64,000 nt of DNA from Sanderia malayensis (taxonomy: Eukaryota; Cnidaria; Scyphozoa; Semaeostomeae; Pelagiidae): contig RQOL01000772.1 in assembly GCA_013076295.1 (NCBI GenBank), positions 4,555,087 through 4,619,086 on the forward strand, in the 5' to 3' direction. The translations under genes were made by a program, and so were the position numbers. Positions 19,825 to 32,500 of this stretch are shown here, in pieces. Below the pieces are notes generated by a model. It was given only the letters and a program-made list of their open reading frames with translations, was not told the origin of the DNA and searched no databases. Positions within the stretch are counted from its first letter, which is position 1. Each line of letters opens with the position of its first letter.

Positions 19825-22800
19825 ATGGCGAGTGAATGCTTCAAGACATTTCGCAAACGTCTATCGGAATGGAAAAGATTTCTCATCATCTTCCTCACTC
19901 CTATCATATTATCTCCACTTCCTCTTATTGTTCAGGGCAAGGTATGTGACATATTTTGTAATTTTCTTAGATTGCGTGATATCCTGGTTTATTTCATACG
20001 TTATTGCTGAGGATAAACTGTAGTGCACATTAAAAATAATAAATAAATAAATAAGTAAGTAAATAAATAAATAAATAAAATGCAGATGACACTGACACTT
20101 CAAAGTTATTATTATTATTCTTTGGAATCAGATTGATGGAGATTTCACTGACTCCTGTTTATCCTGTGCAAACTGTAGTGCACGCACACAAGCCAAGCTA
20201 GGCCCATTTAACATTTAACAAACATATTTTAATTTGAACATTTAACAAACATATTTTCCCGTTTTGAGGACTAAATAGAATAATATATTTGAATGGAGAT
20301 GCTGAATTGAAAACCCACTTTTCTAATGCGTGGAGACAAAGCACGATTATTCCGGCGTGAATGTCAGTGACCACCTAATCGCTTGACAACTCGAGCATCA
20401 CAAAGCGTGCTAATGGAAATCCTGTCCGCCCGATGCGCTGCGAGATTTGATTTATCCAGTTTATCCAACAAGAAATATCGTCCATCTCTCGGTGTTTTTC
20501 GGGACAAAAAAATAAAAGTTGTCAATGCGATGCAGCTGTCCGAAAAAGATTATCGTCCATTTTCGCACCAAGTGAAGTGAAAAATATTGCGTACGTGAAA
20601 TATAATTACACGCAGTTTGAAAACAACGAAAAAAAACACAGAGTTAAGGGGCCTATCACCTGGGCCTGGTTTGCCTGGCTAGAATCAGCTCGTTATCACA
20701 TTAGGTTTACAAAGCCTGGTTTGACGGGCTAAAATTTAACCTACGATAGGTCATATGGGTTTTTAAATTCATAACACATTTCAGGAAATTGTACACCATT
20801 TCGTCTGACCACCGAAACGATTTTCTGGAAGCCATTTTGTATTTTTCGTGAAATGGAAAAAAAACGCATGCCACGAGCCAGCCCACTTCCATAAAATCAC
20901 AGGCCCTAAAAAAGAAACAGAAGGGTCACTCTCGTTGTCCCCTTTATTCTTTTTAAGGCTTGCATTTTTGACTCACGTGACGTGAGTTTATGGTAGAGTG
21001 GGGAAATTTTCGTGTACAGAAATTTAACAATGGTGGCCTCGTTTGTATACGGCGAAAAAAAAAAAGATGAAATCCCTGTGGTAAAAGTTGCGTGACTGGG
21101 AAATGTTTAAACTCGATTTCCTGCGAGCAGAGTAAATGTCTAGTAGAAGGAGAGATAAGAGCTTGTAGAAGAAAGATGTTAACGCAGGCTGAGGGTTCTG
21201 GCAGCTATACAGCTGATGTGAGCCTTAGAAGCAAGCAAGCATTTATAAAGTCATTTGCTTTAATTTACCAGGAAGCGAGAACTGGCTATGCAATACTGAT
21301 CATGGGTACTTATTGGTGCACAGAGGTGACAAATTTGGCAGTAACTGCACTGCTGCCACTATTCTTGTTCCCCATCTTGAGCGTCATGCCTGCCAGCGAG
21401 ATCTCCACGCCTTACTTCAAGGACACGAATGTACTGGTACTGGGTGGGTTGGTGATGGCTGTGGCTATTGAGAAATGGAATGTTCACAAGAGGATTGCTT
21501 TGAAAGTACTCCTCCTCATCGGCGCGCAGCCTCGCAGGTAACTCTTGCATAAGCTTGATGGTTATACATTTGAATGATGTAACAATTGCCTGCTGTTGCA
21601 GAGCATTTTATTAATAACAGTCCATTGTGTGAATACAATAGGCGATAGGCGATGAACACAATAGAGGGAGTGTATATGTTTCTTGTTTCAGGCTGATGTT
21701 GGGGTTCATGTTAGTAACGGCGTTTATCTCAATGTGGATTACCAATACTGCGACCACAGCAATGATGACACCTATCATGGAGGCTGTCTTAAAACAACTT
21801 GACAAGGATAACTTGCCTGAGCCCGAACCTGAGAATTCAGAGGGAAATGAGACTGACGTACTGGCTTCTACCAATGACAAGACGTTAAGAACGACAGGTT
21901 CTAGTGACGACAAAGAAGACATAAGTCGTATTGAAAGCGAGGCTGAAATGGTCGAATTATCTGCCCCAATGCATCCAAAAGTTACAAGTCAGAAAGGTCT
22001 TATCAGGTAGTCATTTATGCCTCTTTTAGGACCCATTTATACGACGCCGGATAGCTTGGGTATCGGATACGCTTTTCCGGAGGGAAGCCACTCTACTTTC
22101 AAAGTGGAACGTATAGAATAGCTTTTTATTTGTAAGCATCTGGTGTTTGGTTTTTATATTTCATCTTACTGTCTTCTCCAGAGAACAGTCCGTTTCCACC
22201 GAAATTGAGGTCAAAAACCGGCCTGCTGGCGAGGTAAACAATCTTAAATCATTGACGCGAACTTGGATCTCGAAATCGAGTTCGGTCTCTGCCTTAAACT
22301 CGAACTCTGTCCTCAATACACTGCCTGGGGGATAACATCGCAGTATCGTAGTATTTTTACCTTGCAGGAAGATCCAAGGGTGAAAAAGTACAATATGTTG
22401 TGTAAAGCCATGATGCTTTCGATTTGCTACTCGGCAAATATTGGTGGAACTGGGACATTGACTGGTACTGCACCCCAACTTGTCTTAGCTGGGCAATTGA
22501 CGGAGTAAGCCGTGTATATACTGCTTCGCATGAAAAAATTTGCTATCATCATATCTTTTTCGATTTCTTACTCGTATATTTCACTGATTATTTAACGAGT
22601 AATCTTCGTTGCTTTGTTCAGTGTCTTTAAAGATGGTCCTGGAATGTCATTCTTGGCTTGGTTCTTGTATGCATTTCCAGAAATGTTGTTCTTCTTGATC
22701 ATAGCTTGGATCTACCTTCAAATGATGTTCTTTGGAATAGGGTAATGCTTATGAAATCGTCGTCTTATAGTAGACGTTCCTCATACTATGTTCCTCATAC

Positions 22801-24580
22801 CGTGTTGGTTGAAACGAGCCTCTTATTGTTGCTACTACTGTTGAACTTTTTCTTCCAGCTGGAAGCATTTGTGCTGTTGTTTCCGATGGAAGAAGAGAAA
22901 TACAAAGAAAGGTCAAGGTGTCTACAAACTAATGAAAAAACAATACGATGAGCTTGGACCAATATCGTATGTTGTTGCCTTCATTTAATCTCCATATCTA
23001 CTGCTTTTTTATTCTTTCTTCTATTTCAAATGGATTACCAATTTAGTACCACTACTATTAGCACCATGTTTCTATGTGTGTAACTTTTTTACAGGTTTGC
23101 AGAGTATGTTGTATTCATTCACTTTATCGCCTTGGTGCTTTTCTGGCTCTTCAGAGATCCGAAATTCATCCCGGGATGGGGATCGCTGTTCCCAATGGGG
23201 TTCGTAAAATTCATGAATAATATCATTTTCTCGCAAATATCGTTGATATGATTTGTTAACCTTTCTAATAGATAATAATAAATTTCTCAATTTTCTCACA
23301 CAGCAAGAAAAGTTACGTCAGTGACTCGACATCGGCAATGCTGGTCATATTTTCCATGTTTCTGTTCCCCTCTAAAAGACCAGTGATCTTGGGTGGAAAG
23401 CAAACTGGAAGTATGTTACAATATGTCTCTTCTTTTCTTACTACCATCGCCGCATTTCATGTATCACCATTTTCTGCTCTGTATGGCCTATTGTGTCCAA
23501 ATCTGATCTGCTATGCGTTTCTTTGCTCAGAGCCTCATAAAACAATCTTGGAATGGAAAGAAACGCAATTGAAATTCCCATGGAACATCACAATATTGCT
23601 TGGCAGTGGATTTGCTCTTGCCAAGGCTTGCGAAGTAAGAGAGCTCGTCCTCAATCCAATCCTCCGGGAATGAAATTACCATTACTTGCGTACCCCAAAT
23701 ATATTTGAATTTCTTTTAGAGCTCTGGATTGTCCATGTGGCTTGGATGTCAGCTTACAGCACTGGATTCCGTTCCAAATTTCATCATTGCATTGGTCATA
23801 TCCATCCTTCTGACCTTCTTGACAGAATTCACTTCAAACACTGCTACAGCAACGATTCTTCTTCCCGTTCTTGCATCTCTGGTAAACTTTCAATTAGCTG
23901 TTTTCTCTGCTTCTCCAATTAGCTGTTTTGCTGTTCTCATATTCAACTGTTTGTTCTTCGCCTCTTTAATCCAGCGCTTCTTCCTCGCAGTCTCAGAGCA
24001 TCAAAGTTCATCCGTACTATCTCATGGTTCCAGCAACAGTTTGTGCATCGTTCGCATTCATGCTGCCAGTAGCCACACCTCCAAATGCCATTGTTTTTGC
24101 CACTGGTAGACTGACTATTCCCGACATGGTTAGTGATCCATTTTCGTGCAACTATTACCCTTGTTAAAACACCAACTCGTTTGGCAATTGAAACACTATA
24201 ATTTTCATCAATATACCATCACATGCTAATTAGTTCTTTTAAGGGCTGACGTAATGTTCATTAAAAATGAATAAACATGAATAACTTTGTTTTAGATGAA
24301 AGCTGGATTTGGTATGAACATCATAGGAATCCTTGTGGTCACGATATCTATCAACACCCTTGGTATAGCTTATTTCGGTTTGAACACGTTTCCAGCCTGG
24401 GCAGCCATATCTTCAGCGGCTAACAAATGTGGCGGCGCAGCAGCTACCAATGCAAGTGTCGCGACAACAGTTGCTACAACGGCTGCGGCAATGACGACAG
24501 CACAAGGGGTCACAACTGGTATCCTACAATCCATTGCGACGACAGTTGCAACAAACGCTACCAACATTACAATGGTTTAA
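19825..24580 (+). CDS. SLC13-family sodium-coupled carboxylate/sulfate transporter, paralog B
   Basis: Thirteen exons join in frame: 19825-19941, 21272-21537, 21692-22006, 22182-22233, 22368-22504, 22622-22741, 22859-22966, 23095-23199, 23304-23410, 23531-23634, 23720-23881, 23991-24128 and 24296-24580. The total is 2016 bases or 671 residues. Exon lengths 266, 120, 105, 162 and 138 equal those of paralog A, showing common descent. The first signature reads [13 protein letters not shown] (near residue 146), with Thr where paralog A has Ser. The second is [16 protein letters not shown]. Other family blocks are [30 protein letters not shown] and [14 protein letters not shown]. Exon 4 (52 bases) has no partner in A and lies in the cytosolic loop. 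The C-terminus ends in a Thr/Ala-rich tail of about 55 residues that A lacks. The donor after 24128 is the less common GTTAGT. Confidence 0.93.
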
Positions 24581-24837
24581 TTGGGTAACGCAGAATAACA
24601 TTATAAGCTTTTGTGCTGCGTTGCCTTTTAAGCTTTTTAGATCAGAATTTTCTGTTTTCAATAAAAATTTTGAATTGCCTTTTCTCTTGCTGCTCTCATA
24701 TAACGTGCTAGGTATTTTAGCTTTTTATCTTATTTAATTTGTAATTAAACATTTGTAAATCGCTTGCTGAATCGAGCATTGTTTTTGGTCGTTCCCTTTT
24801 CGTTGGGGGTCTGCGTGTGAATGCTTTGTACGGGAAC

Positions 24838-25161
24838 TACATTCTACAACAGGGTTGAACTCAACTCGGCAACTCAACCCGTGTTGAAATTTCAACACGG
24901 GTTGAAATTACTGCAAAATCGCATGTAAACGCAAATATTTTCAACTCGGGGCGAGTTGAAATCAAAGCGTTGCATTGTAGGATTTCGGATATTGCATTGT
25001 GGGATATCGGATATTGCATTGTGGGATAACAGCCGCATTTATATCACGTAACCTCATCTCAACCCGTGTTGAGATTTTCATGTAAACGCGACGAAAAATA
25101 AGCGATGCTGTCAACACTCAACCCGTGTTGAACTCAACCCGGGTTGAAATTTCTCATGTAG
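24838..25161. mobile_element. Inverted-repeat element rich in AACCCGTGTTGA words
   Basis: The left end CTACATTCTACAACAGGGTT and the right end, reverse-complemented, CTACATGAGAAATTTCAACC are inverted repeats. CAACCCGTGTTGA and its complement recur many times, as does CATGTAAACGC. It abuts the next element directly at 25161. Confidence 0.65.
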
Positions 25162-25827
25162 GCCCCGTTTACACGGGAACGGATCCAAGTGGATCCGTTC
25201 CAAAAAAGGTTACGATAGGTGTTTCGTTTACACGGGTACGCATGGATCCGTTCCTCTTTGGGAACGGGATCGTATCTTTTTGGGCACGCTAGAAAAGCGG
25301 ATCCATTTGGGTCCGTTCCCGTATCGGTGTCGTGTAAACGCTTGGAACGGAACCAGAACAGGCACGGCACTGAACTGAGGCTGTTGCAACTGAGGTTATG
25401 TTATCGCGGGAAGTCCAAAATATAAGCAGTACAAATGTCTGGGCCTATTGAAAAGCAAGTAATATCAATTTTGTCTCTGATGTTTTCCAATATAGCTTCT
25501 TTGTTGTGTGTGGTAAGTTTAGTTTGCGAACAACATCGACAGCGATTGAATTTCATGTTGAACCAAACAACTGGGGCAGGTGAAGGAAGGAAATTCGTGT
25601 TCGCCATTTTCTGAGAGTGTTTTGGCGCAATTACAAGTAACTAACAACAACAAAACACGCCTTAACTTGAACAACTGCGCATGCTCAACAATTGGATCCG
25701 TTCTCGTGTAAACTCGACAGCTTTTTGAGTCCGTTCCCGTGTAAACGCTATACAATCGTTCCCATATCGTACCCGAAAGGCACGGACCTTTTGGGTCCGT
25801 ATCTTTTTCTCTCGTGTAAACGGGGCC
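25161..25827. mobile_element. Inverted-repeat element with GGCCCCGTTTACACGGG ends
   Basis: The left end GGCCCCGTTTACACGGGAAC and the right end, reverse-complemented, GGCCCCGTTTACACGAGAGA are inverted repeats. The word GGATCCGTTCC and relatives recur near both ends, each beside GTGTAAACG. At about 667 bases with no transposase frame, it is non-autonomous. Confidence 0.7.
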
Positions 25828-26594
25828 GTAAAGGGCCTCTTATACAAATTTTTTTCTGCGCGATGATCACAGGGGTCTGCTCGAAAGAACAACATTGTTT
25901 TAGGGGGGTGGGGGTTAAATAAAGGCCCCAAAAAAGAGGTTTACTGGCTTTTTTTTTAATTTTACAATTGTCCCAAGTCCCCTGTAGCACTGCAATCTTA
26001 CCTCAGAGCAAAGTGCAGTTTTGATTCTGTACAATAATGAGATCCTTCATCACGACGTGCGTAACAATCTGCCATTGGTTCATTTGGATACTTAATTATT
26101 TACCATTGCCTGGAAGCGAACAGAAGGGAAAACAGAAATTCGCTAATAGCAATATAACGTCAATAACTTCAAGAAAGTTTTCTTAAATACATTACTTACA
26201 AAAAACACTTTGTATTAACAAAAACATTCAACAAAACTCACAATAATTTAAAGAAATTGGATTTCTCGAAACTTGTGCAGATTTTCAGAGAATCCATAAG
26301 TAACAAAAGTACGTCAAGAGTTGAAAGTAAATAAATCAATGACACACAAAAGCAACACAAAAGCAGCAACAACAACATTAAAGGTCATCTGTGAAACGTG
26401 GAATGCAGGGTGAATGGATAGAAAGCTGGAATGAAATGTTTGAGAATGCGTCGTTAGAAAAGTTTGCAAGGACTTTATAACTTGTTAAAATAAGCGTGTG
26501 GTGGGAATTTATTATTGTTGGAAATTTATTCAATCAAATGTAATTCAAATCAGATTTATATCTAAAAAAATAGCCAATAAGATCATTCTAAAGT
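25828..26594. other. Gene-free stretch, 3' flank of the coiled-coil gene
   Basis: AT-rich sequence that must contain the 3' UTR of the minus-strand gene starting at 34840. I see no coding signal or repeat that I can name. Confidence 0.3.
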
Positions 26595-29500
26595 CTACTT
26601 ATTTGTTTGATTTCGAAAATCAGTCTTTTCCATCAAAGTCATGCCATTGAAAGCAATTTGAAAACACAGCGTCTTGGCCTGTGCAACTGACGGACCCCGA
26701 GCAAGTAACGGTGCGCTTATTTTCCGCCGTGGGCGTTTATTCTCCCTTTGTCGCCCCGTCGACAAGTCGGTCAAAGACGAATGACGAGTCGTTCCGGCCA
26801 TTCCACGTGCAGAATTATCAGCCAATGGCTCCAGAACCTGTTTACGACTATCTGAACAAGATGATTGAACAGGGTCATCAACCATCTTTATCCGCTCGAT
26901 CTGATCCCTCAGAAATCTCACTTCATCCTGCGCAAGTTCCAGCTGTCGTTCTAGCTTCCTCGCAGCGGCCTGCTCAATGTCAAGCAGTGCCTCTGTTCCA
27001 ACAACAGCTTTGCGCAGTTCACGATTATCCCTCTTCAAACCAACAATAATCAACTCAAGTTCACCAACCTCGTTTTGAAGATCTTCCATGGCCTCTTGTG
27101 CATATCGTCTTGCTGTGCTATTTCCGCCTGTAAAACTTCCCGTCGCGTAGTCATCTCCGGTGCTCAAGCTTCGTCGTGGTGGTTGGTGCGTTCGTGTAGC
27201 TAATAGTGTATGCGTGTAAAAATGGTCATCGTCTTTTTCTTCAATGTAATCCTCTACTACGATCGGTTTTGCCTCCTCATCGCTGACTAGGCAGAAACCA
27301 GATGGAGAAGAGAATGCAGGATATGCGATTAGTATCTTGTTAGTATTAAGTGGATGTGATTCATTAAAAACTTACGGGTGAGCCCTGGTGAGTGGAGCAC
27401 ACAGGGCAGCCTGCAATGTTCATGAAACAAAATAAAAAAGGGCAGAAAAACTAGTTGGTTGACATAATCTGTTCGATTCATCGAAAATCAATCGTAGAAG
27501 ACACAAAGATAAAGCAGATACGATGGCAGACTACATATTATGGTAGATTGTTTTAAATGGCGAGAACTGAGGATATGAACACCAGGATACACGTTCTTTC
27601 TATACAAAATTCATTCAGCAATTTCCCAAGTTGAGTACTAAAACTCTTTTAAAACTTTCTTAGCATCGATTGATAGGTTTTTCGCTATTTCCAATGACAA
27701 TGTTGTGTTACGAATAACATTTTAAACATTATATGTTAATAGATAATATATCATAGTCACAAAATGAAGTATTCGGTGCTTGCACGACAATTTCTCCTTG
27801 AAATTTCGAGTATCTGAGAATGTTTTAACTTACTTAGGTTTCAAAAACCCAATAATGAACTTTCTAACTCTTTGACGAGCCGAGTAGTACTACTTTCTTA
27901 TAAAGCACTTTCTCATAAAAAGCATTTATATAGATAAGTTGATGAGCAAATGGGTATTCGAGGTAAGAATGAAGGTTGAAATGCACATACCTCTGGCCTT
28001 CGCAAATGCACAGTCATCATCTCCTTCTGCATTGTCTTTTTGCGCTGTACTATCTTTTCCCGTATTATTATCTTTATTCAATGACTTGATTGATTTGACC
28101 AAGCTGAGGCGATCTTGGTCAGTCACCTTCAAATCACCCAACAGATCCAGTTTATTCTGCCTGACTTTCTCAAGATGCTCTTCCAGTGTCTTATTCTCCT
28201 GTTCAATGCATTTCATATTCTGCAACATGGATCCAATCTCCGTGTGGAACTTCTTTGACGTTTCATCCATGTCCCGTTTCAGACCATCAAATTCGGTTTG
28301 AATCGCAAACTTCTCTTGGGAAGTCGCTTCGACTTCGGCTTGCAGTTGTTCCTTGTCGTGTCGGATGTCGGACAGTGATTTCTGCAGACTGAGTTTGTCC
28401 TCGGTCAGTGACTGAATGATGCCGAGGTACTGGCGAATCTCATTGCTCGATTTGATGCAATTCGCACACGACTCCCCCTGCGACAACGATGCGTCGTTCT
28501 CTTGAACTTCATCCAACTCTTCTTCGAGTTTCTCAACCTCTGTTCTCAACTCTGTTATCTGCGAGAAAGAGAAAAAAATGAACCATTCTTGTTCTCTCAA
28601 CAACTCGAACTTGAACAACTCGAACATCATATTTGAGCAACTTGAACAACTCGAACACCATATTTGTTGAATAAACTGAAAACTGCAATTCAAGAATGCA
28701 AACAACATCGATATCAAAGCATAAACACATTTCCAAGTGCCACCTCACCTCTTTATCTTGCTTGCAGACAGTGTCGAGTAAACCGAGACGCTCCTCTTCC
28801 ATGATTTCCTTGGTCTTTTTCATATCATCCAGCTTGCCTTCTAGGTTAGCTATAATTTCACTAGGGCTGCTCGGTCTAACAACATCTTTCGCCTTCAAGC
28901 GCAAAGCTTCAACGGGCAAAGAGAGTGCTTTCTTCAAACTTCTTTTCCCCTGGCCACTTGTATCCGAATTGTACTGGTCTTCTTCTCTATCATCCTGTCT
29001 ATCATCGTCACTCACCTTAAAAGTAGCGACAGCTTTTTCAAAAAGGGACACTTATATCATGGTGTGTAAAGGACAAGCATTTCAAAGCTCTCACTTTTCA
29101 AGTGTTATCCAGGTCAAATTTATTATAGACATACATAAAGAGTTGAACATAAATAACACACTGGTCTGGCCAACATTTACACTCCAATCGGTGAAGCTTT
29201 GTTCCACTGTGTAAAGAATGACCCAGTTTTTCAGAACGAGAGGCGGGTTATAATCATACGGAAAACAAACCTCATCTTCCTCGTCTGTAAGATCACTATT
29301 ATAACGATCCTCGTTTTCGCTTTCGTCATGCTCCTCATCCTCGGCATCAGACATATCACCACTGTCCTCCTCTCCTGAGCCATCTGTCCCAGTCCTAGAT
29401 GGTTCGCGTGATCTCGAGGCAGCTTGCAAATTCAAGAAACTCAAGAGGAGGCTCTGCTTGTCATCATGCAAGCGTTTAACTTCGTCTTCGAGATGGTCGA

Positions 29501-32500
29501 TGAGAGAGGCGGCTTCTTCCATCTCTCGTCTCATGATCTCCTTTTCAGCACTACAATCACATTCGACCTGCTGTGTTGCACGCATGTTCTGAATCTCCAT
29601 TCTGCATGACATGGCGTATTTCAAAGCCTTGTTCTCCTGCTTTATATCATCAAGCTGCAAAAAAGGAAATCATATCAGAGTAGCTACTTCCCAACTGTAG
29701 AATCTTCCCGCCCTTAAGCGGTGCAATCAAATACAAACTTAAGTGCAAACCTCTTCTTTCAAATCCTGGCAACTCTCTTGAATCTTTCTGTTTGGTGTTA
29801 AGTGAGCTGAAATCTGCTTGCCAAGTTGATCGGCTCTATTCTGAAGCGAGGTAGCCTCGGTATCAGTTGAGACAACTTCCTCGCCCAGCTTCTCTTCCAT
29901 TTCCAGTGAGAGCATCTCGATGAATTTCTCAAAAGCAACCCGATCCGACTCGATTTCCACTTCATTTCTTTGCATCTCGGCAATTTTAGCATTCATATCA
30001 TCGATTCTATCGACCAGGTCACCAATCTCCTTTTCATAGCTGTCCACCTTTTCATCTGCAAGTTTTAGCTCTGCCTGTTGATGATGCAACTTTGTATCCA
30101 ACTCCGCCAGCTTCACTTCGCATTCATTCTTCGCCTTCTGGTCACACTTCAGACTGTCCCTCAGTGCCATCAGCTCATATTCCAGGTTCAACTTCTCTTC
30201 TGTCAACAAACGATTGTCCCTCATTACTTCGTCAGACTTCCTTTTCAAACTGGATGCTTCTTGAGTCAGCTTGAATTTATCTGCCTCGCAGTCTTTCACG
30301 TTCGTCAGAAACAGGGACATTCGTCTTTCCACATCTGACTCGGTTTGGCTCTGTGAGTTTTCTATTATGTCCTCTACGTCCTTAATCTTATCCTGCAGTA
30401 GCTTATGTTCGTTCATCAGGCTAAAACAAAATGCCATACATTAGGCTAATACCTTTCACGTTCACTTATACTAGCATGCAACATCCGATAGCCATCACCA
30501 TCAACTATCATTATAAAAACATAACCAAACAATACAAATAATACGAAGCTTCAAATATACTTACTTGGATGCAGATTTATCAAGATTTGATTTCAGCTCC
30601 TCATTTTCTGTTCGCAAATCATCAACAGTTTTCTCAGAGTGTTGCAATTGTGCCAACAGAGAAACGCATCTTATTTGCACCTTTCTCACTTCCTCATCCA
30701 AACGTTGTCGTTCCTTGATCATCTTTGCTCTCTCCTGCGAGAACGCATCAGCCTCGTAGAGTAACTTCTGTTTTGATAATTCCACGTCGGATTGTGATTC
30801 ATCAGATTCCTTCACTGACTTTTGATTCAACCGGCCTCGTTCTGCGATTGGCACGTTAGTCGGGCATCGCAACCGGTAGACCTGATTCAAAAGTTCAGCA
30901 CGCTCTATTTTCAATGCTTTGTTCTCGTTTTCAATCAGCGTCATTCTCTTGTCTAGCCACTGCGTCTTGGTAACGAGGTCTTCCTTCTCAGAAATCGTCT
31001 GCCGTTTTTCTCGTTCCATCTTCTTGCAAAACGAAATGTAGGAATCCAGCTCTTTTCTGCTCAAGAACAACTTCTCTTTCAGGCTTTCCTTCTCTGCGTC
31101 CTTCACTACCTTATCAGACAGTGTTTCTAAATCAGCAGAGCTGTCCGCTGTTGCAGCAACATTCTCTTTCACAAGCGGCAAGACAGTGTCACGGACCTGA
31201 TCGTCAAACAAATCAACTTTCTCCATCAAACATTTCAGAGCTTGAACTTCGACTGTCGAAAGCCTGTAGTCCCTCATGATTCGCTCCGTGTTTCTGCGTG
31301 GCCTCATTTTCACTTGAGCAGGCTCGTAGCTGGGTGAGGAGACGTTTGAACCAGTACGAGGCTTGTCTCTTGTTGCCTCGTCAAAAGACACTTGCTTGCG
31401 ACCCTGAAGTCTCAGCGAGCCTTAAAACAAGCAAAATAATGTCAACCAAAACCTCCATGAAATTATAGCTGCAATATATACGCATATATCTGATAAAAAC
31501 TGAATCCATAAACAACCACTCACCGGCTCTTTCTTTTGTAGGTGATTCCGCGGGACTAGCTCTTCTAGAATTAAAAATTTATTTTATTTTCGAACAGCAA
31601 ATGAAATTCCAGAAAACATCATTTTTAAAGGTGGATTAAAATTGAAAAGCTGGAAGGACTTAAGGCCAGTCATAAATACTCAAAGCAAAAGACAAGAGAA
31701 AAGAGGACAGATTACCCTAAATCTTTGCTCTCCTGTCTTGTTAGACTTGACGCCTTTAGTTGGTCAACGCCAAGAACATCCTTCGATGACTGTCTCCGGC
31801 CCATGCTTTTTCTCAACCTCGAAACAGGCCTTTCCAGAAAATCTCTCTGCTTTGCTACAAAAATCCACAGTAAACATTAGACTACTTGATTACTGACATT
31901 GTGCAACACAAAACAACAGATAAAGTATGGCGACTGCAAATTCAGACTGACTTAGAGTCACCATTTACGGAGTAAAAACTTCAATAAAACAGGATGAATA
32001 GAAATAAGGCGGAAGGTCGTTGCGTAAGTCTCTTTTTCACTGTTGTCAGACAAAACGGAGAATAGATACAGCACGAAAAATAGGGTAATTCTATTAGACT
32101 TGAAAACGATCTGGGGATAAAAGCAATCAGCCAAGCTGCACTTCATTGCATCACGCACGCTCGTGTTCAATCAAGCAAAAAATCCAATAGACGAGCTTGC
32201 GCATTGAAATTGCTTGAAATATGTGCAAGGTTTTGTTGAAAAAGAAATTAATTGGTGACGCATGAAGTGCACCGAATTCTGAAACTGGCAGATTGTGGAT
32301 TGGCCAGAAATTCTATTATGAAATTTATCGAAATGGTAATTCACTTATATGATAAATTGGACAGATTGAGTTGATCGGTATTCAGATATGTATTAGTTTT
32401 GCACACAACAATGTCGGGAAAAAAGCTCATGATGGCCTTCCGAAGTTACCTAAGTCTTCAAGACTATACGAGATAAAGTAGTTATTATTAATAAACTTTC

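Noticed and set aside
20640..20910. Possible inverted-repeat element (GGGGCCTATC near 20648, CAGGCCCTA near 20900)
   Set aside because: The mirrored text is too short to separate from chance.
24370..24567. Minus-strand hydrophobic Ala/Val-rich frame
   Set aside because: It is the complement of the Thr/Ala-rich SLC13 B tail and only looks like a membrane helix.
27376..27410. Possible 35-base exon of the coiled-coil gene (acceptor TTGCAG, donor GTAAGT)
   Set aside because: Including it shifts the frame of the last exon. Without it the phases match and the total closes at 4212 bases. A 9-base version remains possible.
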